Assembly (NCBI RefSeq): GCF_014697585.1
Contig: NZ_JACJSB010000037.1
Coordinates: 1-38,332, forward strand
Length of the DNA: 38,332 nucleotides
Origin: Dolichospermum sp. FACHB-1091
Lineage (GTDB): Bacteria > Cyanobacteriota > Cyanobacteriia > Cyanobacteriales > Nostocaceae
Direction of reading: 5' to 3'
The notes under the pieces are model-generated. The model saw only the letters and a program-made list of their open reading frames with translations. It searched no databases and was not told the DNA's origin. The position numbers and the translations under genes were made by a program. Of this stretch, positions 29,659-36,595 are shown one piece after another (positions within the stretch are counted from its first letter, which is position 1; every line of letters begins with the position of its first letter).

Positions 29659-29737
29659 TATGCGAATATTGCATTTCTAAACCGAATCATCTTGCGACAT
29701 AATAGAAATAGAAATTCTATCTTTAGGATTGTTAAGA

Positions 29738-30505
29738 ATGTATCAAACAGATCCGCCACTTTCCCCTAAAGAAACATTACCGACAATGTATGATCTTCCT
29801 AGCGAAGACCCGGAGGAACCTGGTTTACCAGATCAATTTCATTTATTCCAACCACAATTATTAGCAGAAACATTCCGTCCAGCAAATTATCCTAGCGACC
29901 AAATATTTACAGGAAGTGATCTGAATCTTTATTATGATTTGCGTCACCCTTCATGGTATAAACGTCCAGATTGGTTTGCAGTGTTAGGTGTTCCCTCACT
30001 TTATGACAATAGAGATTTGCGGTTAAGTTATGTAGTTTGGCAAGAAGCAGTTAATCCTTATATTGTCGTTGAATTACTCTCACCAGGAACAGAAAAAGAA
30101 GACTTAGGGCAAACATTAAGAGATGTCGAAAAACCTCCTGGTAAATGGGAAGTTTACGAACAAATTTTAAGAGTACCCTATTACGCTATCTTTGATCGTT
30201 ATAAATCTGAATTTAGAATGTTTCAGTTAACAGGCGCTCGTTATGCTGAAGTAAACTTATCAGATTTTCGGTTTTGGATTCCTGAAATAAAATTAGGTTT
30301 AGGAGTGTGGCAAGGAAGTTATAAAACTGTGGAAATGCCTTGGTTACGTTGGTATGATCAAAACGGTAATTGGATGTTAACCAGCACAGAAGAGGAAAAA
30401 GAAAAAGCTGAACGAGAAACACAAAAGTTAGAACAAGAAAGGCAAAAAACCCAAAGATTAATTGCCCAACTGCGTGCGCTTGGTGTTGAACCTGATTTAG
30501 AATAA
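29738..30505 (+). CDS. Uma2-family (DUF820) putative endonuclease
   Basis: A 255-residue protein of the Uma2/DUF820 family, which is hugely expanded in cyanobacteria and has a PD-(D/E)XK restriction-like fold. Visible are YDLRHPSWYKRPDWFAVLGV, containing the conserved aspartate, and YIVVELLSPGTEKEDL, containing the ExxSP motif. A charged coiled-coil tail (about 215-250, rich in E, K, R and Q) follows, as in many cyanobacterial members. ATG 29738 has AGGA nine bases upstream and is preferred over TTG 29729. Biological role unknown. Confidence 0.85.
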   Translation: MYQTDPPLSPKETLPTMYDLPSEDPEEPGLPDQFHLFQPQLLAETFRPANYPSDQIFTGSDLNLYYDLRHPSWYKRPDWFAVLGVPSLYDNRDLRLSYVVWQEAVNPYIVVELLSPGTEKEDLGQTLRDVEKPPGKWEVYEQILRVPYYAIFDRYKSEFRMFQLTGARYAEVNLSDFRFWIPEIKLGLGVWQGSYKTVEMPWLRWYDQNGNWMLTSTEEEKEKAERETQKLEQERQKTQRLIAQLRALGVEPDLE

Positions 30506-30530
30506 ACAAAATCTCACATCTTCTCGTTCT

Positions 30531-30577
30531 TCTCGTTCCCAGTCTCCGACTGGGAATGCCATTAGAGGCTCTGCCTC
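30531..30577 (+). repeat. REP-like repeat R1
   Basis: A 47-base repeat with two hairpins: CCCAGTC/GACTGGG and GAGGC/GCCTC. It is followed by a near-identical copy and faces an inverted copy beyond the RAYT gene. Confidence 0.85.
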
Positions 30578-30595
30578 CTAATATTCCATCATTAT

Positions 30596-30642
30596 TCTCG
30601 TTCCCAGACTCTGACTGGAAATGCCATTAGAGGCTCTGCCTC
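30596..30642 (+). repeat. REP-like repeat R2
   Basis: The second direct copy of the 47-base repeat. The first hairpin is weakened by substitutions (CCAGACTCTGACTGG). It ends 33 bases before the RAYT start. Confidence 0.85.
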
Positions 30643-30675
30643 AACCTCCATACCACTATCAATCAAAGAAATACA

Positions 30676-31314
30676 ATGGGACGCAGCCGCTATCATGTAT
30701 TAGGAACTCAACCGCACTTCCTCACCTGCACATTAGTAAATTGGATGCCATTATTTGGTAACATGGAAATTGTCCAAATTATCATAGATTCCCTTAACTT
30801 TCTCCCACGTCAGCAGCGTTTGAAATTGTACGGTTACGTAATCATGGAAAATCATCTGCATCTTATTGCTGCTGCTGCCAACTTATCTAAAGAAATAGGC
30901 AATTTTAAATCATTTACTGCTCGTTCTATTATTGATTTACTTGAGAAAAATAACGCTAACTATATACTTAACCAACTAGAATTTCATAAATTAAAACATA
31001 AAATAAAACAAGATTATCAACTTTGGCAAGAAGGTTTTTATCCCCAAGCAATTGCTAATGAAGAAATGTTGATCCAAAAATTAGAATATATTCATACAGC
31101 ACTTCCCGATGTTATGAGGTACAAGAACCCCACCCCCAACCCCCTCCCCGCAAGCGAGGAGGGGGCTTAAGATGTACCTCATAAGAGCGGAAACCCCTGT
31201 AATAATCCGGTCCGACGTGGTTATGTTGATGAGTCATCTCATTGGCGTTATTCTAGTTATCGGAATTATATGGAATTACCAAGTTTATTAGAGGTGGAAT
31301 TGATTGATTTGTGA
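30676..31314 (+). pseudogene. REP-associated tyrosine transposase (RAYT) split by MITE
   Basis: RAYTs are IS200-like Y1 HUH enzymes that process REP sequences. The start MGRSRYHVLGTQPHFLTCTL and the HUH motif MENHLHLIA are typical. The catalytic tyrosine is probably in the C-terminal helix near FYPQAIANEEMLIQ or just after, which I could not place with certainty. At residue 140 the frame runs into MITE copy 3 and stops within it. The natural C-terminus (NNPVRRGYVDESSHWRYSSY ... LIDL) continues after the element at 31202-31314. Removing 31097-31201 restores one frame of 178 residues, so the insertion is recent. The final TGA overlaps REP copy R3. Confidence 0.88.
31097..31199 (+). mobile_element. 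MITE copy 3, inside RAYT gene
   Basis: A 103-bp element from CAG to CTG with TA on both sides (31095-31096, 31200-31201). Its ends match copies 1 and 2 (27-bp imperfect inverted repeats, core TTATGAGGTAC), but the interior is shorter and has a CCCGCAAGCGAGG centre instead of the long hairpin arm. It introduces an in-frame stop in the transposase. This copy proves the element boundaries because the host gene's frame is recovered exactly on excision. Confidence 0.92.
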
Positions 31315-31360
31315 GGCAGAGCCTCTTGATAGCATTCCTAGCCGGAGACTAGGAACGAGG
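31313..31360 (-). repeat. REP-like repeat R3 (inverted)
   Basis: An inverted copy of R1/R2. Its left end includes the last bases of the RAYT stop codon. Its right part encodes the last three residues and stop (TAG, 31349-31351) of the efflux transporter on the minus strand. Confidence 0.88.
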
Positions 31361-34300
31361 GAAAACTGGTTGTAAACGTTGACGAATTTTGCCAATTATA
31401 ATATAAAGAATTGGCACAATAAATAAGCTTAGAAAAGTTGCCACAAACATTCCTCCAAATACCGCAGTACCCAAAGATTGACGACTTGCAGCACCTGCAC
31501 CTGTAGCAGTTACTAGGGGGAAAATTCCTAGTAAAGTCGAAAATGCAGTCATCAAAATTGGACGTAAACGACCTTTTGATGCTTCTACTGCTGCTTTGGT
31601 AATTGATAAACCTTGATTTTCTTGTAATTGGTTAGCAAATTCCACAATTAAAATTGCGTTTTTACTGGCTAAACCTATTAACATGACTAACCCAACTTGA
31701 CAAAATACATCATTATTTAAACCTCGTAATGATAGTGATGCTAAAGCTCCCATAATGGCTAAGGGAACTGATAACATAATAATTAAAGGGTCAACATAAT
31801 TTTCATATTGAGCAGCTAATACCAAAAAGACAAAAAGTAATCCTAAAACAAAAATAATTGGCGCTTGTCCTCCCGATTCTTTTTCCTGAGCAACAATACC
31901 TGACCATTCATATCCCATACTAGTAGGTAATATTTTCTTGGCCAATTGTTCCATGGTCAAAGTTGCTTGTCCAGAACTAAAACCAGGAGCAGGAGAACCA
32001 TTAATTTCAATAGAACGAAATAAGTTATAATGATTAATAGTTTGCGCTCCTGTTGTTGGAGTTAATTTTACTAAACTACTCAAAGGAATCATTTGATTAG
32101 TTGCAGAACGGACATTTAATAAGCCAATATCATTAGGATTAGAACGAAACTGAGCATCTGCTTGAATATATACCCGATATGTGCGAGAAAGGAAATTAAA
32201 ATCATTGACATATCGTGAACCTAAATAAGTTTGGAGGGTTTTAAAAATATCGTCAATGGAAACTTGTAGAGATTTAGCTTTATTGCGGTCTACTTCAATT
32301 AAAATTTGTGGTGTATTCGCGGTAAATGTGCTAAATACAGCTTGTAGTCCTGGGGTTTGATTACCCTGCATCATAAACTGACCAACGGTTTGCAGCATAG
32401 AATTTAAGCTGTTAGTGCCGGCTATATCTTGTAACTGAAATTGGAAACCGCTAAAACTACCTAAACCGCGAATTGCGGGAGGGTTAACAGGGAAAACTCT
32501 CGCTTCGGTAATTCCTGACAAGGTTTTTCTTAAATTACCAATAATAGCTTGTACAGATTGATTTGGTTTTTTCCGTTCATTCCATGATTTAAGAGTTGTA
32601 AAAATTACTCCGCTATTGGCGCTGCTACCACTAAAACCAAAACCACCAATCGCAAAAGTACCTGTAACTTCAGGTAATTTGAGAATTTCTGTTTCTACCT
32701 GACTCATGAATTTACTGGTATATTTAAGTGAAGAACCCTCTGGACCTTGGATAATAGTAATGAAATAACCTTGGTCTTCGTCCGGTAGAAATGCTGTAGG
32801 TACAGTCATATACAGCCAAGCTGTGACACCTAATAAACCAATAAATACTAGAACAACTATGGCTTTAACTCTTGTTAAAATTATTAAAGATCCTTCATAA
32901 CCCCGACCCATGGCTTCTAAAAACCAGTTAATGCCACCGAATACCCAGCCGAAAATGCCTCTAGCTGCGGGTCTTTGCCGTAATAACAAGGCTGAAAGAG
33001 AGGGAGTGAGGGTGAGAGCCAAAAATGTGGAAATGGCGATAGAAAAGGCAATTGTCAGGGCAAATTGTTTGTAAATTTGTCCAGTCGCACCTGGGAAAAA
33101 GGCTACAGGGACAAACACCGCCATTAATACCAGAGAAGTAGCAATTACAGCCCCAAATAGCTCTTCCATGGAGACTGAAGCAGCTTGACGGGGTGACATT
33201 CCTTGATCTTGAATTAAGCGAGAAATATTTTCGACAACAATAATCGCATCATCAACTACCATACCCGTTGCTAGGGTTAAACCAAACATGGTTAAGGTAT
33301 TCACAGAAAAACCAAAGGCTTTGACAAAGGCAAAAGTCCCTACTAAAGAGAGGGGAATAGTAATAACGGGTATTAATGTAGTTCGCCAGTCTTGTAAGAA
33401 GATAAAGATAACGAGGACTACCAGTATAATGGCTTCTAAAAGGGTTTTTACTACTTCTGCTAAGGATTCTTCTACAATTGTAGTGGTGTCAAAGGCTACC
33501 TGATATTTCATTCCTGGGGGAAAACTTTGGGACAGTCGCCCCATTTCCTTTTTGACTAAATTGGCCACGTTTAAGACATTACTTCCCGGTGTCGGAAATA
33601 TCCCAATTCCTACACCTTCATTTCCCTTAAAACGGAGAAATGAGTTATAGTTTTGAGCGCCAAGTTCTGCTCTTCCCACGTCTTTTAATTTAATTAAACT
33701 ACCGTCAGCCGCAGTTTTAACCACTAAATTATCAAATTCTTCCACTTGCGTGAGTCTACTAACTGCCCTTAAATCAATTTGATACATTTGACCATCTAAG
33801 GCTGGCTGTTGTCCAATTTGTCCCGCACCTACCTGTAGATTTTGTTCATTAAGGGCATTAATAATATCATTAGTGGTTAGATTCCGACTAGCGAGTTTAT
33901 TCGGGTCAAGCCATAGACGCATCGCATATCGGCGTTCACCAAAAATCCGCGCCTCACTTACCCCTTTAATCCGTTTAAGGATATCTACTATATATAAATC
34001 TGCATAATTACTTAAAAAGACATTATTTAAGGCTTTATTATTACTGTATAAACCTATTGCTAACAAAATGTTATTAGACTGTTTACTCACAGTTACTCCT
34101 GTTTGCTTGACAGATTCTGGTAACTGGGGTTCAGCGGAAGTGACGCGGTTTTGTACGTCTACGGCGGCAATATCTTTGTCACGAGAGGCATCAAATGTTA
34201 CAGTGATTGTACTACTGCCATCATTACTACTGCTGGAAGTCATATATTTAATGCCTTCAACACCGTTAATTTGCCGTTCTAAGATGGTTGTTACGGTATT

Positions 34301-34477
34301 TTCGACAATTTCCGCACTAGCGCCAATATAATTAGAACTGACGATAATCTGCGTAGGACTAATTTCTGGATACTGAGCGGTGGGTAAGGTGGGAATACTA
34401 ATTGCACCGACGAGTAAAATGATAATAGCGCAAACACTAGTAAATACAGGTCGCTTAATAAAAAAGTCAACAAACAT
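31349..34477 (-). CDS. RND efflux transporter (HAE1/AcrB type)
   Basis: The inner-membrane proton/drug antiporter subunit of a tripartite efflux pump. At 1042 residues it has the normal length. It starts FFIKRPVFTSVCAIIILLVG (TM1). The proton-relay aspartates are in TM4 (GMVVDDAIIVVEN, near 407-408) and the relay lysine in TM10 (GLASKNAILIVEFANQL). Two large periplasmic loops and twelve TM helices are present. It lies 39 bases after the adaptor gene in the same operon. No outer-membrane TolC gene follows in this window. The C-terminal codons come from a REP-like repeat, a harmless tail change. Substrates cannot be predicted. Confidence 0.95.
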   Translation of the reverse strand: MFVDFFIKRPVFTSVCAIIILLVGAISIPTLPTAQYPEISPTQIIVSSNYIGASAEIVENTVTTILERQINGVEGIKYMTSSSSNDGSSTITVTFDASRDKDIAAVDVQNRVTSAEPQLPESVKQTGVTVSKQSNNILLAIGLYSNNKALNNVFLSNYADLYIVDILKRIKGVSEARIFGERRYAMRLWLDPNKLASRNLTTNDIINALNEQNLQVGAGQIGQQPALDGQMYQIDLRAVSRLTQVEEFDNLVVKTAADGSLIKLKDVGRAELGAQNYNSFLRFKGNEGVGIGIFPTPGSNVLNVANLVKKEMGRLSQSFPPGMKYQVAFDTTTIVEESLAEVVKTLLEAIILVVLVIFIFLQDWRTTLIPVITIPLSLVGTFAFVKAFGFSVNTLTMFGLTLATGMVVDDAIIVVENISRLIQDQGMSPRQAASVSMEELFGAVIATSLVLMAVFVPVAFFPGATGQIYKQFALTIAFSIAISTFLALTLTPSLSALLLRQRPAARGIFGWVFGGINWFLEAMGRGYEGSLIILTRVKAIVVLVFIGLLGVTAWLYMTVPTAFLPDEDQGYFITIIQGPEGSSLKYTSKFMSQVETEILKLPEVTGTFAIGGFGFSGSSANSGVIFTTLKSWNERKKPNQSVQAIIGNLRKTLSGITEARVFPVNPPAIRGLGSFSGFQFQLQDIAGTNSLNSMLQTVGQFMMQGNQTPGLQAVFSTFTANTPQILIEVDRNKAKSLQVSIDDIFKTLQTYLGSRYVNDFNFLSRTYRVYIQADAQFRSNPNDIGLLNVRSATNQMIPLSSLVKLTPTTGAQTINHYNLFRSIEINGSPAPGFSSGQATLTMEQLAKKILPTSMGYEWSGIVAQEKESGGQAPIIFVLGLLFVFLVLAAQYENYVDPLIIMLSVPLAIMGALASLSLRGLNNDVFCQVGLVMLIGLASKNAILIVEFANQLQENQGLSITKAAVEASKGRLRPILMTAFSTLLGIFPLVTATGAGAASRQSLGTAVFGGMFVATFLSLFIVPILYIIIGKIRQRLQPVFPRS

Positions 34478-34516
34478 AATTAATTTGTCTTTTGGATTTT
34501 GTATTTTTTCAAATTC

Positions 34517-35839
34517 TTATCTTTTCTCTGTTTCGTTATTTTCAGGAATGATTGGTAGTCCGTCTCTGAGATTTTGCACTCCTGAAATAATCAATTTTTC
34601 ATCTTTTTGTAGTCCAGAAATTACCTGATAATTATTACCTTGAATATTTCCTAATTTCACTTGTTTTTGTTTAGCTATTAATTGGGAAACACCTTGAGGA
34701 GATTTTTCTGTTTGGGCTACAAATACAAAGGTTTCTCCAGCTATTCGAGATATTGATGTCGTAGGAATTATAACACCAGAACGTTTACTCCAAATTACTT
34801 TTGCCCGAATCATTTGATCTGCTCGCAGTTGTCCTTGAGAATTATCATAAAGTGCTTTAACTAATATTGATTGAGAATTATTAGTAATATTAGGAGAAAT
34901 AAAGAATATACTACTATTACCTATAATTTGACCTTGAGCATTAATTAATTCTACTGGTAGTCCTTGACGCAATTGTGTACCTTTTTCCAAAGGAACAGGA
35001 ATTTTCACTTCTAAAGGTCGGTTTTGGGTAATAGTGGCTAATGGTGTGGAAGTATTGGCAAAATCACCCACTTTTACGGGAATATCGCCAACAATTCCCG
35101 CAAAAGGAGCAGTAATTTTGTAATATTGAAGTTGAACTTGTTGTTGTCTAATATTGGCATCAGCTTGCAGTAAAGATTTTTCTACCTGGGATATGGTAGC
35201 CATTTGGGCTTGAATGCGAGCCTCTATAGCCCCTAATCGGGCTTTTGCTGTCGCCAGCTTGTTAGCATACAAATCTTTAGTTTGACGAGATACAGCCCCT
35301 TGTGCAGCTAATTCAGAATAGCGATTATAGTCTTGTTGATTTAAACTTACATCTGCAACATTAGCTAACCGTTCTGCTTGTAAAGATTTTAGAGTAGCGC
35401 GAGCGTTTTCTAGTTGTGCTTGAGAACCTTGACCAGCAGCAAATAAACTACTAACTGCGGCTTGTTGTTGTCGAGAATCTATTTGTACAATCGCAGCACC
35501 AGAAGAAACTAAATCTCCTGACTTGACGAATATTTGCGAAACCTGACCTTGAATTCTGGGTTGAAGACTGACTGAACGCCGAGATTCTAGACTGGCTAAA
35601 TATTCTGTACTATCTTCAACTGTACCTGTTTGCACTGGTGATAGTTTAACTTTGACCCCCGGAGGTGGAGTATTAGCCACTGCTGGACTGGGTTTTTCAG
35701 GAGTTAGTAATCTCCATGCTATCCCACTTCCACCCCCAATCAACAATAGTGCAGCTAATAGTAATCGCGGCCACCGGCTTGATTTAGAAGGAGACGGGGA
35801 AATTTCTTTAACATCAGTGTGAGGTTCGGGTAATGTCAT
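34517..35839 (-). CDS. RND efflux periplasmic adaptor (HlyD/AcrA family)
   Basis: This is the membrane fusion protein that links the RND pump to the outer-membrane channel. It has 440 residues from ATG 35839 (MTLPEPHTDV); a TTG at 35851 would add four. There is an N-terminal TM anchor at about 24-46 (LLLAALLLIGGGSGIAW). A split lipoyl domain (RIQGQVSQIFVKSGDLV and ITAPFAGIVGDIPVKVGD) flanks an alpha-hairpin rich in Q and A (about 115-220). The beta-barrel and membrane-proximal domains follow. It is the first gene of the operon. Three 10-bp direct repeats upstream could be an operator. Confidence 0.93.
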   Translation of the reverse strand: MTLPEPHTDVKEISPSPSKSSRWPRLLLAALLLIGGGSGIAWRLLTPEKPSPAVANTPPPGVKVKLSPVQTGTVEDSTEYLASLESRRSVSLQPRIQGQVSQIFVKSGDLVSSGAAIVQIDSRQQQAAVSSLFAAGQGSQAQLENARATLKSLQAERLANVADVSLNQQDYNRYSELAAQGAVSRQTKDLYANKLATAKARLGAIEARIQAQMATISQVEKSLLQADANIRQQQVQLQYYKITAPFAGIVGDIPVKVGDFANTSTPLATITQNRPLEVKIPVPLEKGTQLRQGLPVELINAQGQIIGNSSIFFISPNITNNSQSILVKALYDNSQGQLRADQMIRAKVIWSKRSGVIIPTTSISRIAGETFVFVAQTEKSPQGVSQLIAKQKQVKLGNIQGNNYQVISGLQKDEKLIISGVQNLRDGLPIIPENNETEKR

Positions 35840-35917
35840 AATTGATAACAAGTTGAAGGAACGAATCGTGAAAACACTATCTGTATCTGCATTATTACGA
35901 TTTTTTACAATCTAATG

Positions 35918-35947
35918 TAGGTCAATTTAGGTTAATTTAGGTTAATT
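35918..35947. promoter_or_regulatory. Three 10-bp direct repeats upstream of efflux operon
   Basis: TAGGTCAATT and twice TAGGTTAATT, head to tail, 79-108 bases before the adaptor start. A 10-bp period puts each unit on the same DNA face, as in sites for OmpR-type regulators. The first unit includes TTGACC on the minus strand, which could be a -35 element. No regulator gene is adjacent, so the binding protein is unknown. Confidence 0.4.
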
Positions 35948-36012
35948 ATAGATATTTGGTAAGTTAATTGAGCATGGTTAGCAAGAAAGAACGTGAATTA
36001 AGTATTTGATGA

Positions 36013-36436
36013 AATCGGCATCAAAAAGTCGGTTCTAATAATTACATAAAAGCCTAAATCAAAATAGGAAGACTAAATCAAAAAATAGCTAATATTACGA
36101 AAGACACATTACACAAACTCACTACTTATATCAGCAAAAACCACGCAGTTATAGGGATAAAAGATTTAAATATATCAGGAATGTTAGCTAATGGTAAGTT
36201 GTCTAAAGCGATAGCTGACTCTATGTTTTTATGAGTTCCATCGTTAATTAGAATACAAAACTCAACTATATCGCAGTAAGTTAGTAATTGTGGATAGATT
36301 TTATCCTAGTAGTAACACTTGCTCACATTGTGGTATTAAGGCATCTCTGTCACTGTCTCAAAGAGTGTTTCAATGTGATAACTGTGGGTTTAAGCGTGAT
36401 ATAGATGTCAATGCTGCGATTAATTTAGAAAAATAA
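36013..36436 (+). pseudogene. tnpB: Decayed TnpB (IS605/IS1341-type) C-terminal half
   Basis: The recognisable segments are GSNNYIKA, KDTLHKLTTYISKNHAVIGI, KDLNISGMLANGKLSKAIAD (part of the RuvC-like core), KLVIVDRFYPSSNTCSHCG with QCDNCG (zinc finger), and DIDVNAAINLEK (last RuvC motif). TnpB is an RNA-guided nuclease of IS200/605 elements. Here the N-terminal half is missing. There is a TAA at 36055, an extra T in the T run at 36226-36230 shifting the frame, and a TAA at 36245 replacing a glutamine codon. It is non-functional. Confidence 0.9.
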
Positions 36437-36455
36437 GTGATTAGATTGACCGTGC

Positions 36456-36481
36456 TAGAGACGTTCCATGGAACGTCTCTA
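36456..36481. repeat. 26-bp perfect palindrome
   Basis: TAGAGACGTTCCA and its exact reverse complement meet with no loop, 20 bases after the tnpB remnant stop. Palindromes of this type are scattered in Nostocales genomes. It could also be the right-end hairpin of the IS element. As RNA it would form a strong hairpin. Confidence 0.75.
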
Positions 36482-36515
36482 CATAGTGCCGACACTTCTA
36501 GAATGAAGCATGAAG

Positions 36516-36551
36516 AAAAAGCTGGCTATTATTAGCTTATGTTAGCTTTTT
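36516..36551 (-). terminator. Terminator of RTX gene
   Basis: AAAAAGCT pairs with AGCTTTTT (8 bp, extended by two G-U pairs and one G-C). On the minus strand the stem ends in a T run (TTTTTCTT). It lies 45 bases after the RTX gene stop, a good position and form for a factor-independent terminator. Confidence 0.55.
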
Positions 36552-36595
36552 TGTATCGGACACCTGGCGCGTCGAAAGTGGATTGTAACTCCAGA

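Noticed and set aside
30531-30642. Paired 47-base repeats as a short CRISPR
   Set aside because: Only two direct copies, each with two internal hairpins, and an inverted copy beyond the RAYT; this is a REP arrangement and no cas genes are present.
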